A program made the translations under genes and the position numbers. DNA of 64,000 nt, taken from positions 21,865,001-21,929,000 of the forward strand of contig JAWZYU010000007.1 in the NCBI GenBank assembly GCA_038380435.1, written 5' to 3'. The first letter of the stretch is position 1. Each line of letters opens with the position of its first letter. Positions 33,774 through 46,320 of this stretch are shown piece by piece. Under the pieces are notes generated by a model. It was not told the DNA's origin, made no database searches, and was given only the letters and a program-made list of their open reading frames with translations. The DNA comes from Ryuthela nishihirai. Taxonomy: Eukaryota > Arthropoda > Arachnida > Araneae > Heptathelidae.

Positions 33774-34492
33774 CAGCGCAGCTGCTCAATTGAACTTTTT
33801 TTTTTGTATTATATCAAATGTTGAGAGTTTAATAACGAAAAGAAATTTATTGTGATAAAAGATACTTATAATTAGGAAGAGACTTGTTTGAAAAATTTGC
33901 CTTTCCGCCTTCCAAATTCGAACTCGGGACCGTCTGGTTACTCGCAAGTTCAGCTTCATTACTCACGATTATTGCTTTTTTGAAAGCAAATATATTTGTC
34001 TATGTAGTTACATTTAAGATACAAGTACAATTCAAATTTTCTATTCTTTTATAAATCTTACGACAGGAGATTTATCACGAAAGTATAACGCAGAAATTTC
34101 ACAAATAAAATTTCGTTTGTTAAAAAAAAAATGGGAAAATTTTAACAATTTATAGAGTTTAAACCATGATTACATATTAAAAGGTGGAGAAGGATGAACA
34201 AAACTGTATTCTTTTCAACAGGCTAATCAATATCCGAGCTGTGGGTTTATTAGCATCTAGTGATTGTAATATAATAGATTAATCAGTACATTGGCAGGCA
34301 CCGGCAGTTGCATCTGATGTCGATTCCTCATCTCAAGGGTTATGATCGATGGTGCAGGTTTCCTAGTTGGACTGCTGATCTGCATGGACACATGGACTGC
34401 TGATCTGCATGGACTGCTGGAAAGCATTTCAATTGTTTGATTTTTCCTAAAAAATACAGCTAGTAAAGATAAGAGGAATGCACTACTACTAC
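33774..34492. other. intergenic stretch
   Basis: The minus strand near 33905-33960 has a tRNA-like GTCCCGAGTTCGAATTTGG that may be a decayed SINE head. A direct repeat ATGGACTGCTGATCTGCATGG occurs near 34385-34420. No gene. Confidence 0.35.
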
Positions 34493-34857
34493 TGGGGCGG
34501 GGGTGGCTCAGTCGGTAGCGCGCCAGGCTCGAGTCCCAGCTGGGTCAGCGTTGAGATTTATCCCAGCAAAATCCTTCGCCCTGCCCACGGTCAGTAGGGG
34601 ATACCGATGGGCTTGGAAAGGCCGCCGTCCATCGGATGGTACGTTAAGCCGTGGCCCCGTGTGCAGGAAAGCCATACCCTGTGCACGTTAAAGAACACGC
34701 TGGATGGCCTTGACGGGAGGCTACCATCTGTCTCCCAACAGCTGTTCCAGTGGGTCCCCTCCCCCAACCTTCTCTGAGCCTTCGGGGTCCATTGACCTGG
34801 CCATTTAGCCCATGGTACGCAAAAAAGTGACGCTCAGAGGTAAAACAACCCAACCCA
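34493..34857 (+). mobile_element. SINE-A with a deletion in the head
   Basis: The head lacks the segment between GCCAGGCTCG and AGTCCCAGC, removing the anticodon-like arm and part of the B box. Core and tail are intact. It sits between ACTACTACTACT tracts, which include the target duplication. Confidence 0.95.
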
Positions 34858-35279
34858 ACTACTACTACTACTACAAAAAGTAGTTCTTGATTATTGTAAT
34901 TAAAAATACATTTCCGAGAACATAATTTACATTTACTTAGTGACTTATTACGCTGTTTTCTGTTGCTTATGATGTAGTTTTCAGATTTCAAACTTTTGAG
35001 AATTACTTTCAACACATTTCCAAATAAACCTCCAAATCTTGATTTTTTTTTCAATGGTATTCGTTGAATATTTAAAAAGAATTACTCTAGTGTTACTCTA
35101 GCGTTATCACTCAAAAGAATTTTTCTCGGAGTCAAGTATGAATGTTAATGTTACATTCAATCTTTACTAAATTGTGAGTTGTTTAGAAGTTTGTTTATTT
35201 AAATTTCACTGTAGATTGATGACAAGGAATTACTTTATTGTGATTATAAACTCTTAATTTTTCAATCTCAGAGGGGGAT
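34858..35279. other. AT-rich spacer
   Basis: An (ACT)n microsatellite at the left edge; nothing else recognised. Confidence 0.45.
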
Positions 35280-36850
35280 CAAAAAAAACGAAAAGAACAA
35301 AAATTTACTCATCCTGTAAAAAACATAAAAGTTACTCACGTATAAATTCTAATAAATAACAAAAAACAGTGTTCCTATGAATAACATAACATCACTCAGC
35401 CTATGAATTCCGATGAATATCAAAAAGCAATTCCTCTTATTAATGACAAAGCAAGTTTTATCCTATGAATTACGAAGAATAGCAAGATTGTATTCATCTT
35501 ATGATAACAAAGCTTTGCTCATGTAAGAAATCCAAGCAATAACAAAACCGTTATTCATTCCATGAACAATAGCAAAATTCTTCGCGCTAAGGAAAACGAA
35601 AGGTAACTCATCCTTTAAATTCTAATGAATTGCAAAATTTAAATACTAATGAAATGCAAAAAAACTTGTTTCTGTGAATAACGTAAACTTTACTCACCCT
35701 ATAAATTTCGAATAATATCAAAAAGCTATTCGTCTTATCAATAACAAAACAAACTCATCCTATGAATTCAAAAAGTAACAAATAGCATTTTTTATCCTAC
35801 ACAAAACAAAATTTTGCTCACCCCATGAATTAAAATGGATAACCAAAACGCTTTTTTAACCTATGAATATCAAACGCTGATCTCCCCATGAAAAACAGAC
35901 AGTGTTCACCCCGTGAATAACGAAACGGTGTTCACCCCCAAAACTTTCAATGAATAACAAAATTCTGTTCATCTTATGATAATGAAACTTTCTCACCTTT
36001 GTAATCAAGACACAACAAAAAGCATTTCAATTAGAACAACAAAAAAATTTTCCGTGCTAAACGAAAATGTCACTTACCTTAACAATTCTAAAGAACAGCA
36101 AAAACTATTCATTTTATGAATTACGAAAACGGTCTCAGTCTGTAAATTCCAATGAATAACCGAAAGCTGTTTATCCTATCACTAACAAAATGGTGCTCAC
36201 CCTATGAATTCTAATGAGTAACAAAAAGCTAGTCATCCAATGAATGTCAGTAGAGGACACCGATGGGCTTGGAAAGACCGCCATCCGTCGGATGGGACGT
36301 TAAGCCGTGGCCCCGTGTGCGGGAGAGCCATATCCTGTGCACGTTAAAGAACACGCTGGATGGCCTTGACGGGAGGCTACCATCTGTCTCCCAACAGCTG
36401 TTCCAGTGGGTCCCCTCCCCCAACCTTCTCTGAGCCTTCGGGGTCCCTGTGACCTGTCCATTTAGCCCGTGGTGTGCAAAAAAGTGCCGCTCAGAGGTAA
36501 AACAACCCAACCCAACTCATCCAATGAATGCCAATAGATAACAAAAAAGCTAGTCATTCAATGAACACAAAAAACTCTTCAATAAAGAACAACCAAAAAA
36601 TTTTGAATCCTATGAATTCCAATGAGTAATAAGAAAAAACATCCTGTGGAAAACGAAATCTTGGTCATCTTCTGAATTCCAAAAATAATAAAATTCTGTC
36701 CAACTTACAAATATCGAAACGTTGTTCACCATACGAATTGCAAACAATAAAATGCTATTCACCGAATAACAAAATGTGATTTACCTTGTAAAAAATAAAA
36801 TGTTGCTCACCATTTGAATTCCTATGAACAAAACTTGTTCTTCCTAGTAA
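35280..36850. repeat. long degenerate minisatellite, about 35-45 bp
   Basis: Variants of CCTATGAATTCCAATGAATAACAAAAAGCT recur for about 1.5 kb with frequent indels, interrupted by one SINE-A. A short run of the same family occurs near 43480-43545. Confidence 0.85.
36247..36516 (+). mobile_element. SINE-A, 5'-truncated, inside minisatellite
   Basis: It starts in the core at TCAGTAGAGGACACC. A perfect 14-bp target duplication TCATCCAATGAATG, itself satellite sequence, lies at 36233-36246 and 36517-36530. Confidence 0.95.
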
Positions 36851-37761
36851 CCAGCAAATTTTTATCCAGCAAATTTTTATTCATCCTATCTATGCTAATG
36901 AATGCTATTCTTCTCGACAAGAATTCAATTCGCTTATTTATTATTCATCAGCAGGTAGAAAATTGAATGGATAATTTTTACCTACTCTACAAACTCTGTT
37001 GACTATATTTTTATTCCATAAAAAAAACAATACATATTACAGAAATATATTTTTATCTAGAATATTTTTATCAGAATATTCTTATCTTTAGCAGTGTTTC
37101 TCAAAACTTATTAGTTAAATTTCACTTAGAAATTTTAACCAAAAACAGGTTACTTTTATTTACAGTTCTATAAAAAATTCTATTGCGTTAACCCTTAGTT
37201 CATTAATTTTCCATTGTTAATTAGTGAAATACATATTTCCTTGATTCCATTTACAAAATCTACCAAACTATCTATATATAAACAACAATAAAAGTTATTA
37301 TTGTTGAATTACATGAATGCAAAAAAAAATGCATTATGGGACTTTCAATTGAGTTTTCCTCCATCGTTTGTAGAACTTAAAAGTTCTATCAATAAATAAA
37401 GAGTAAAATTTATTATTTTCATATACGAAAAGTAGCAACATTTAGCCTGGTGTGGTCAATTCTAAATAATGGAATTTTACCGTTGGCTTTTCTATTGAAT
37501 TTTAAAAGAAATTAAATTTTTATGCTTACTCTAAAATCGTAATTGAGATAGTTCCAGCAAGCATGTGTGTTGTGTTCTAGATCAATGATTACCAATCTTT
37601 TCGGTCCCATGGATTTACTACGAGGTTTCATTCTATCTATGAAGTCCCTATGAATTCTTACTTTTTCTGCAGAACCCCTACGAATTCTTTCTGAAGACCC
37701 TCTTTCCATCATTATCTGGCACATTTTAACTTAAATATAGATACTTTCAACTTTCACAGCT
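36851..37761. other. AT-rich intergenic stretch
   Basis: No gene or repeat family recognised. Confidence 0.4.
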
Positions 37762-38157
37762 GGGCGGGTGTGGCTCAGTTGGTATCGCACCAGGCTCGTA
37801 ATCTTAAATTTCCAGGTTCGAATCCCAGCTGGCCACCGTTGAGAGTTATCTCCGCAACACTCCCCATCCTGCTCTCGTTCAATAGGGGACAACGATAGGT
37901 TTGAAAAGGCCGCTGTCCAGTGTATGAGAAGACGTGCCTCTTGGGAGTAAGAGCCACAGCCTGTGCACGTTAAAGAATATGCTGGATGACCTTGACAGGA
38001 GGCTACCATCTGTCTCCTAACAACCGTTTAAACTTTGGTGGCCGTCTAGTAAAAAGTAGGTCCCCACCCCCACAACCTTCTCTGAGCTCTCGCGGTCCTT
38101 GTGACCGGGCCATTTAGCCCATTGTGTGCTAAAAAAATGCCGTCCAGAGGTAAAACA
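37762..38157 (+). mobile_element. SINE-A, full length, diverged
   Basis: Head GGCGGGTGTGGCTCAGTTGG, B box GGTTCGAATCCCAGC, core with GTGCACGTTAAAGAATATGC and AAAACAACG tail. One extra segment near 38030-38060 is not in the other copies. Confidence 0.9.
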
Positions 38158-38751
38158 ACGTCCTTAAAAGTTCCCAGAATGGATTGTAATATCTAATTCT
38201 TTATCTGCTGTTCATTTATTGGCTCTTTCGTAATTTGAATATAAACATTTAAGTGGAGAAATTCGATGCCCCAGAAATTCTTGTTATCAACACCTAGTTA
38301 CATCTTGCGATCAGCATGTAATATCCAATGTTGTCATACTGAATGGACATAATTTCTCAAAAAGCAATAAAAAATGCGTGTTTATATAATCGCGGCAATG
38401 TACTATATCCATTGAAGCTTTCTGAAGTATTAAAAATAATCCGCGTACCCCTAGGGTCCTGGGACTACAGATTGGGAACCATTGTTCTAAATCTAACTGT
38501 AATAATAGTTAGTGAATACAACTTTTGTCTTGGTGGGTATGGGAAAGATTCTTGTGTGAGAAAAATCTCTCAAAGGCTAACTTCTATCTTCATCTGTCTT
38601 TATGTGCAGCATTATGAAATGAAAAATAAAACGTGTAAGCTGTAGAAATAGGCTGACCCTTTCTTTGATAAGATCATGAGAATTTCGTAGTTTTCTCCAA
38701 ACCTCTTTCTAAACTGAAACAATGGTTTATTCCCATACAAGTCTGAAACGA
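38158..38751. other. intergenic stretch
   Basis: A 100-codon open frame lies at 38343-38645 on the plus strand, but it has no recognisable domain and AT-rich composition. I do not call it a gene. Confidence 0.4.
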
Positions 38752-39113
38752 TAGGGGCGGGGGTGGCTCAGTCGGTAGCGCGCCAGGCTCGTAATCTGTA
38801 GTTCCCAGGTTCGAGTCCCAGCTGGGTCAGCGTTGAGATTTATCTCCGCAAAATTCCCTGCCAACGGTCAGTAGGGGGCACCGATGGGCTTGGAAAGACC
38901 GCCGTCCGTCTGATGGGACGTTAAGCCGTGGCCCCGTGTGCGGGAGAGACATACCCTGTGCACGTTAAAGAACACTCTGGATGGCCTTGACGGGAGGCTA
39001 CCATCTGTCTCCCAACAGCTGTTCCAGTGGGTCCCCTCCCACAACCTTCTCTGAGCCTTCGGGGTCCATGTGACCTGGCCATTTAGCCCATGCTCAGAGG
39101 TAAAACAATCCAA
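38752..39113 (+). mobile_element. SINE-A, full length
   Basis: All parts are present with small deletions in the core and before the tail (CCCATGCTCAGAGG). A 10-bp target duplication TCTGAAACGA lies at 38742-38751 and 39114-39123. Confidence 0.95.
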
Positions 39114-39224
39114 TCTGAAACGAAATTACGTTTTTGCTTTAAGTTAGCAGGGAAAGATTTTTATTCTTCCAAGCTTCACCAGAAACTTCGTGATTCATAA
39201 TTTATGAAATAATGCTTATGATAA

Positions 39225-40110
39225 TTCTTAAAGTCTGGCAGTTTGAAAAACATTGATTTACGACACTTGTTCACTTCTCAGTTTGAAGGACCTGATCTAT
39301 AACACTTCGCATCTCATAATCTGAGGAACACTAAAAACACTTGTTCACTTCTCGCAGTTTGAGGAATACTAATAATACCTGTTCACTTCTCACAGTTTGA
39401 AGGACACTTATCAATAATACTTCGCATCTCAAAGTTTGAGGAGCACTAATTTATTACACTTGTTCACTGCTCACAGTTTGACTTCACTTTTCACAGTTTG
39501 ACGGATACTGATCTATAACACTTAGCATCTCAAAGTTTGAGGAACACTAATTTATGACACTTGTTCACTTCTCACAGTCTGACGGACACAAATTTATGAC
39601 ACTTGTTCACTTCTCAGTTTGACGGACACTGATCTATTTCACTGCATCTCAAAGTTTGGTGGGCACTGATCTATTTCACGGCATCTCAAAGTTTGACGGA
39701 CACTGATCTATTTCGCTGCATCTCAAAGTTTGGTGGACACTGATCTATTTCATTGCATCTCAAAGTTTGACGGACACTGATCTATTTCACTGCATCTCAA
39801 AGTTTGACGGATACTGATCTATTTCACGGCATCTCAAAGTTTGACGGACACTGATCTATTTCATTGCATCTCAAATTTTGACGGACACTGATCTATTTCA
39901 CTGCATCTCAAAGTTTGGTGGACACTGATCTATTTCACGGCATCTCAAAGTTTGACGGACACTGATCTATTTCACTGCATCTCAAAGTTTGGTGGACACT
40001 GATCTATTTCACGGCATCTCAAAGTTTGACGGACACTGATCTATTTCGCTGCATCTCAAAGTTAGAGGGACACTGATTTACGGCACTTCTCGCAGTTTGA
40101 CGTACATTGA
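39225..40110. repeat. 37-bp minisatellite with degenerate flank
   Basis: From about 39620 to 40075 the unit CACTGATCTATTTCACTGCA/TCTCAAAGTTTGACGGA repeats about 12 times at 36-38 bp. Two subtypes (TTTGACGGA and TTTGGTGGA) are interspersed, a sign of local unit shuffling. From 39225 to 39620 the repeat is older and longer-spaced. Confidence 0.95.
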
Positions 40111-41720
40111 CCTTAACACTTCTTTGAATCTAAAAGTTTAAGGAACACTGATTTATAATACTTCTTTGATCTCACAGTACGAAAACCACTGTTCTGTGAC
40201 ACTTCTTAAAATATCATTATTTCGAAAACACTGATCTATGACGCTTCCCTAAGTCACAATAACTTCTCTCTCTCTCAAGTTCAGATATACTGAGCTATGG
40301 CATTTCTTCTTCACAGTTTCATAAATATTGATTTTGGCATATTCATTTATTTCACTTTTATACGTGTCGCAATTTAAGGAACTGATCTATGAGAATTTAT
40401 GAGAATTTATTAACCAGAATTTGAGAAACTTTTAGCCATGACGTTTTTCGCCTCTCACAACTTCTGAAACAATGATTCATGCCGCTTCTTAATGTTTTAC
40501 AGTTTGGGAAGTGAACGACTAAAAACTAAATTTAGAAACTCTGGTTAATATTAATTTCCCTCTAGTAGTTTGGAAACACTGATCTACGTCACTTTCAATT
40601 CTTTGCCTCTCCCAGTTCACATTTGTATATTATGTTTCTTAGTGTCGAAAAGTTCGAGAAAGACTGATCTGCACTTTTTAGTACCTCACATTTAAAAAGC
40701 ATTGATATTTGGCACTTTTACCCATCTGGCATTTTCAGAAATGCTGAGCTATAACACTTCTTCACCCTCGCAGTTCCAGAAGCACTGATCTATGGCACTT
40801 CTCCCTCACAGTTTCAGAAATATTGATCTATGTCACTTTTTTCCCCTCACACCTTCAAAACACTTATCAATGACACTTCTTCCTCACAGTTTCAGAAATA
40901 CTGATCTATTGTACTTTTCCCTCACAGTTTCAGAAATATTGATCTATGGCACTTTTTTTCCCCTCACACCTTCAAAACACTTATCAATGACACTTCTTCC
41001 TCACAGTTTCAAAAATACTGATCTATTGTACTTTTCCCTCACAGTTTCAGAAATATTGATCTATGGTACTTTTTTTCCCTCACACCTTCAAAACACTTAT
41101 CAATGACACTCTTCCTCACAGTTTCAGAAATACTGATCTATTGTACTTTTCCCTTGCAGTTTCAGAAACACTGATCTATGGCACTTCTTCTCCTTCACAG
41201 CTTCAAAACACTTATCAATGGCACTTTTCCCTCGCAGCATCAGAAATACTGATGTATCTTTTTTGCATTTCGCATTTCCAGAAATGTTGATCTACAGCGC
41301 TTCTTTTGCCCCACGCAGCTTCAGAAACAGGGATATATGGCACTTTCTGCATCTCGCACATTGAGAAATACTTATCTATAACACTTCCTCGCCCCTCATA
41401 GTTTCAGAAACACTGATCTATGGTACTTCTTCGTATCTCATTTACACATCTAGGAAACACATCTACGATACTCCTTAACAGCTCATAGTTTGGGAAACAC
41501 TGATTTTTGGCACTTCTTTCGTCTCACAGTTTGAAAAACTTTACTCTGTGACTCTACAAAACATTTAATTGTTTGAGAAACCCTGAAAACACGCTTATAA
41601 CCCTTAGAATCCTACAATCTTAGCATCTCATTATTTGAGAAACACTGATGCATGGCACTTTATAGTATCTCGTATCTGCAAAACATTAATCTACAGAAAC
41701 GAAACAAAACCATGGGAAAT
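40111..41720. repeat. degenerate extension of the minisatellite with 116-bp higher-order units
   Basis: The same phrase (AGAAATACTGATCTATGGCACTT) continues with high divergence. At about 40780-41260 a group of three subunits repeats four times with a 115-117-bp period, marked by AAAACACTTATCAATG. Frames of about 100 codons here are the satellite translated. Confidence 0.85.
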
Positions 41721-41838
41721 GCTTTTTCAAGACGTGGGGTGATAACTACTTCAAACAATATCTAGCCAAGAAATAAACCAACGTTTGAGTTCTAACACAT
41801 TACACATAATCCGAATTAGAGAGTTAATCCGAATTAGA

Positions 41839-42185
41839 TCTGTAGTTCCCAGGTTCGAGTCCCAGCTGGGTCAGCGTTGAGATTTTTCTCCGCAAAATTT
41901 CCCCGCCCTGCCCACGGTCAGTAGGGGACACCGATGGGCTTGGAAAGGTCGCCGTCGGTGATATGGGACGTTAAGCCGTGGCCCGTGTGCGGGAGAGCCA
42001 TACCTTGTGCACGTTAAAGAACACGCTGGATGGCCTTGACGGGAGGCTACCATCTGTCTCCCAACAGCTGTTCCAGTGGGTCCCCTCCCCCAACCTTCTC
42101 TGAGCCTTCGGGGTCCATGTGACCTGGCCATTTAGCCCATGGTGTGCAAAAAAGTGACGCTCAGAGGTAAAACAACCCAACCCAA
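41839..42185 (+). mobile_element. SINE-A, truncated within the head
   Basis: It begins at TCTGTAGTTCCCAGGTTCGAG and ends CAACCCAACCCAA. A 10-bp target duplication CCGAATTAGA lies at 41829-41838 and 42186-42195. Confidence 0.95.
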
Positions 42186-42437
42186 CCGAATTAGAGATTC
42201 AAAAAAAAAAAACAATTCTATATTACGTTATTGCAAACCAGTGGTTTTCTTTCAGAAATTTATATCTTTGATGAAGTATCTAAGTATCTATTTTCATTAT
42301 AGTGGTATGTACTAAGAAATCCTCTTCTGTTTACTATTCCTTTATCTTACACAATGTTTATCTCTTATATATTTCTTCTCTTATAGAAATATCTAAATTG
42401 AAAATTAAGTTTTCTCTTAATTAATTCGCCTTATCGT

Positions 42438-42650
42438 GAGCTGTCCCGTGACAGAGTGGTTAGCACGTTAGCTACTGATCTAAGCGACCGGGGGTTCGAG
42501 TCCCGTGTAAGGCATGGATGTTTGTGTTATTTTTCTGCTGAGGTTCCGCTATTCTCACAGACCTTCTACTATGGCGTATTAAACTGACAGGCGCCTGTCA
42601 GACCTCTGTGGCAAGCAGCTGCTTGAGGGGAGATTTATTTTCTTTTATTT
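42438..42650 (+). mobile_element. SINE-B, full length
   Basis: GCTGTCCCGTGACAGAGTGG head, GGTTCGAGTCCC B box, body and T-rich tail are all clear. Confidence 0.95.
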
Positions 42651-42689
42651 ATTCTGAATAGCAAGATACACTTTGCATAAATTTATTTA

Positions 42690-42895
42690 AAAAAAATAAA
42701 CTCTCCCTCAAGTAGCTATTTGCTATCTAGATCTGACAAGAACCAGTCAACAGAAAAAGCCACGAGAGGTCTGTTACAGAGAGGTTTTGTGTCCTCAGCA
42801 GGACATCAGAAGAAATGTTCTTTCCGTATCCGGGGCTCGAATCCAGATTCCTTTAACCAGCAGTCAACCACTCTAACCACGCTGTCATCGTGATA
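42690..42895 (-). mobile_element. SINE-B, diverged, tail-to-tail with its neighbour
   Basis: The minus strand carries a decayed head (GTGGTTAGAGTGG, GATTCGAGCCCC) and body with an insertion. Its tail faces that of the plus-strand SINE-B only about 40 bp away. Confidence 0.8.
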
Positions 42896-44249
42896 GTTAC
42901 TGTATATAAACTTTATGCATGTATTATTTATATACACTACTTTCCAACGTATATTGGAGACATTCAATGTTAATAGACACATTCAAACTTCTCTAACTGA
43001 AAATAAAGAAGTTATTGGAAATAATTTGAAAAACTCCCTCAAATCTATCAAAAACTCGTTTTTAAACAACATTCTGCTCGTAATTAAAGGGTTATTAAAG
43101 CCGCAACGTTTAGCAGACACTGATATTATGTTCATTCTTAAAAAATATTTCTTCAAAAATGAAAGAAAAAACTGAATAAATACTGTACAAAATTTAAAAT
43201 TTATTTTAATAGATGATTTGTTATTACACTTCTAATTTGTGATTTAATTAACTATTGAAATAATTTCTTATGACTGATAACGATGATGTTGAACGTTTGA
43301 GCTCCAATGACTTTTAAGCAGTAAGCGAATATTATTCAAAATTGAGCTTTCAATAAATTTATTGAGCGCATCAATACACCTTTACTAGCATTTTTTGATA
43401 AAAGCTTACTTCCAAAATTAAGAAGCATAAATGTGTTTTTCTATTCACATGAAATGTAAGTATCCCAATACTTTTAATAATGTTTATGAATAGCAAAACA
43501 TTTTCATACTATGAATAACAAACGTACTCACCCTATGAAATCCAATTTCTACAAAATTCTATATTTATATGTTCAGTAATTACTTATAAAATTACGGAAG
43601 CATATAATAATTAACCTTACAAAACAGAAAATATTAGACTTTATAATATCGCCTCAATGTCTCGGAACAAACTTCAAGATCATATTACTACATGATTCAA
43701 GCAAATGCATTCTCTTTATTTGACAAGTAATTTCCTGGTCAGGTAAATTCCTACCTCATAATTTCATCTTTTATATATACGATAAATGTATCTTCTTCAG
43801 AATCATTCCTAGCAAAGAATTCGCTACCATCCGCATTTTCTTACTTTGTTACATCACAAAAATTACTAACACCCAAATAATTAACTACCTGTCAGAATTC
43901 TGCACTTTTGTTTATTTCATTGTATAAACACATTTTTAGTATCAGCATCAAAATGCACGAGTTTTCTTCTTGTTATCTCTTTAACTGAAGCTTGAAAAAT
44001 GTGCGATTTTATTTGACGAAGGCATTTTTTTAATTTATGAACAAGGAAGAATATTTTTTGGGCATTCACTTTTTTTTTTTACGAACAGCGAGTCTGATCA
44101 ATATGAAAATAACTGTTTCTGCACTCTTCATATAAGTAATTTAATTTTAAAAAAGCATATAATTATCCTCGACCAGCCCTAGATTGGGGATAATTGGAAT
44201 TAGTTATAAAGAGTAAAAGTAATATACACAGAAATATCTGAGAAAATTG
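42896..44249. other. intergenic stretch with an R1 copy and a satellite fragment
   Basis: R1-like sequence at about 43180-43440 (GCGAATATTATTCAAAATTGAG) and a short piece of the 35-kb minisatellite family at 43480-43545. No gene is recognised. Confidence 0.45.
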
Positions 44250-44340
44250 ACACTCAGCAGAAAGACTTATCAGAAAAAAAACGTCTGAGACTCGTACCCA
44301 GATGCGTTTACTCCGCAACCAAACACACTAATCGCATGTG
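44250..44340 (-). mobile_element. SINE-B head fragment, decayed
   Basis: ACTCAGCAGAAAGA, then GACTCGTACCCAGATGCGTTTAC and AACCAAACACACTAATCGC follow the minus-strand SINE-B order. Confidence 0.5.
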
Positions 44341-44617
44341 TATTAAATACCCATTAAATATTTTATTCGCTGCACCATGAATAATTGATTTCAAGATTAA
44401 ATAATTTCAACTCCATTTCCTTGAATGATTCGTTCATATATGGCTCAAATTTATAATTGTAATTTAAGTTTTTAGCTGGTATTCTATAACCTTACATTTC
44501 TATCTCATACATTACGTATATATACAAATACATTTTTATTCATTAGATGCTTTTACTTTTTAGACTACAGATAGCGAATTTCAAGTTTAAAACAAAGCAA
44601 ATTAAACAAAGCAAATT

Positions 44618-44639
44618 TCTCCCTTAAGCAGCTGCCGCC
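44618..44639 (-). mobile_element. SINE-B tail part, interrupted
   Basis: TCCCTTAAGCAGCTGCCGCC matches the 3' end of SINE-B on the minus strand and stops at the foldback element. Confidence 0.6.
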
Positions 44640-45403
44640 CAACACCTCCTAGAACAGAAGGCCAGTACAACTAAGTTATGATATCAGTATAAGTAGTCCT
44701 ACAATTTACACATTTCTTATATATTTATTTCTATTATCAGTATTGCTAAATTTTAATACTAATCTCTATATTAATGTTTATTCACAAATCATCGGTATTT
44801 GGAAAAAACATATTCCTATGTATTAGTATTCTAATAATGCTAAAAAAAATTCTTATAATGTGAATAATTTTCCTTCCGAAAAAGCATATTTGTAAATAAA
44901 CATTAGTATAAAGATTAGTATTAAAATTCATCAGTAGTAATAATAGAAATAATTATATAAGAAATATCTAAAGAGGTAATATTCATTACGTTGACTTCCT
45001 CATTTAGTTTTAGGTGCTTTCTCTATAGAAGGTAACAAGAAGTTAGAGGAAAAATTTATGAACTCAGTTTAGGTAGTTCGACTAAACAGATATAATATTA
45101 GAATTAGAAATATAAAATATAACTGGTAGATTCTGTGATAATCTTTATAGCAATGTATGTCTATAAAATTATTTTATTTAAGAGAAAATTTATTTGTATT
45201 AAATAGCATTATTATATTTGATGTAAAGTACGAATAGTTTTCTTTCTAAATAAAATATATTTATAGATAAACATTAGTATAAAGATTAGAACAAGAGTCC
45301 GACATTAATTATAATCCAGAAATATAAGAATTGTCTATATAATAGGACTACCTAAGTGACGTCAAAAATTTGGTACTTTGGCCTTCTGTTATAGGAGGTG
45401 TTG
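44640..45403. mobile_element. foldback TIR element (CAACACC family), copy 2
   Basis: Left end CAACACCTCCTAGAACAGAA and right end TTCTGTTATAGGAGGTGTTG are inverted repeats. The AT-rich interior holds several mutually complementary segments (ATTAGTATAAAGATTAG and TACTAATCTCTATATTAAT types), more than in copy 1, so it is expanded. Flanks GCTGCCGCC and GTTGACTGCC may be a diverged 9-10-bp duplication of SINE-B sequence. No transposase frame. Confidence 0.7.
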
Positions 45404-45570
45404 GTTGACTGCCAGAGGTCTGACACGAGGCTGTCAGTTTAACAGGAATAGATCTGTGAAGAAAATTAGACCTCATCAGAAAGACAGAAGAACGAAAGAA
45501 ACTTCTATATGTTGTCTATTCGGGAACCTCGGTCCCTTTGATCATTTTAAGCTCATCACTCTTCCATAGT
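45404..45570 (-). mobile_element. SINE-B body and head, interrupted copy
   Basis: TGCCAGAGGTCTGACACGAGG, then CCTCATCAGAAAGACAG and ATTCGGGAACCTCGGTCCC continue the SINE-B after the foldback element. It is diverged. Confidence 0.7.
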
Positions 45571-46048
45571 ATTCAATTTCTATTTGTTTTCTTCGATATT
45601 ACGTATGCTTCTAATTCCTAATTATGATTTAGGTGAGAAATAATTCGGAGAAAAAGCTTAGAGAGTATTTAATATATTTAACTTCTACAAATCTACAGGT
45701 AGGCAATCTAACTAAAAGACTTGAACGTATAAATTACTCCTGAAGTATCTCATTTGTTCAGAAGTATAGCGGACACCTATTGATATAATGTGCACTGATG
45801 ATCAGTAAAGAACACGAGACCTTAGCCAACCCTTACAAGAAAATATCTTCAGAACTCAAGCAAAATTTCAAGGGAAGGGGTCAAATTTAAAATAACTGCG
45901 ACGGAAGGAAAAGTATTCGATGTAGGTAAAAAAAAATTCTTTTAGTGTTAGTAGTGTTAGTTAGTAAGGTATACAATTACAGGTAATTCGGTGATAAACG
46001 ACTTAAAACAACTAAATCACATAAAACCATTCTTACATCTTAAATAAA
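45571..46048. other. intergenic stretch
   Basis: No gene or repeat recognised. Confidence 0.4.
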
Positions 46049-46320
46049 ATAAAAATAAATAAATACCCCCCTCAAGCAGCTGCTTGCCACAGAGGTCTGA
46101 CAGGAGCCTGTCAGTTTATATGCCATAGCAGAAGGTCTGAGAGGATGGCAAGACCTCAGCAGAAAAACGACACATACATCCATGCCTTACCCGGGGCTCG
46201 AACCCAGGTCCCTTAAATCAGTAGCCAAGTGCGCTAACCACTCGACAAGCTTCATAAATTAAATAGAAAACATCGCTGCTTTATCCGTGACTCGAACTCA
46301 GATCCAATTTAGCCATAGAC
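46049..46320 (-). mobile_element. SINE-B, full length, followed by a second head fragment
   Basis: The first 200 bp are a typical minus-strand copy ending at CCACTCGAC. From about 46258 a decayed piece (GCTTTATCCGTGACTCGAAC, CAGATCC) is the head of an older copy in the same orientation. Confidence 0.9.

Noticed and set aside
38343..38645. 100-codon open frame
   Set aside because: No domain, no codon bias, and length is within chance for this window; no splice signals tie it to other exons.
39620..40075. CRISPR-like regular array with 37-bp period
   Set aside because: There are no unique spacers: the whole unit repeats, and the setting is eukaryotic.
40792..41290. 104- and 75-residue periodic frames (SFRNTDLLYFSL repeats)
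   Set aside because: Minisatellite translated; the period is set by DNA units and no protein signature is present.
42915..43175. 86-codon lysine-rich frame
   Set aside because: AT-rich composition gives Lys/Asn/Ile-rich noise; no recognisable family and no supporting context.
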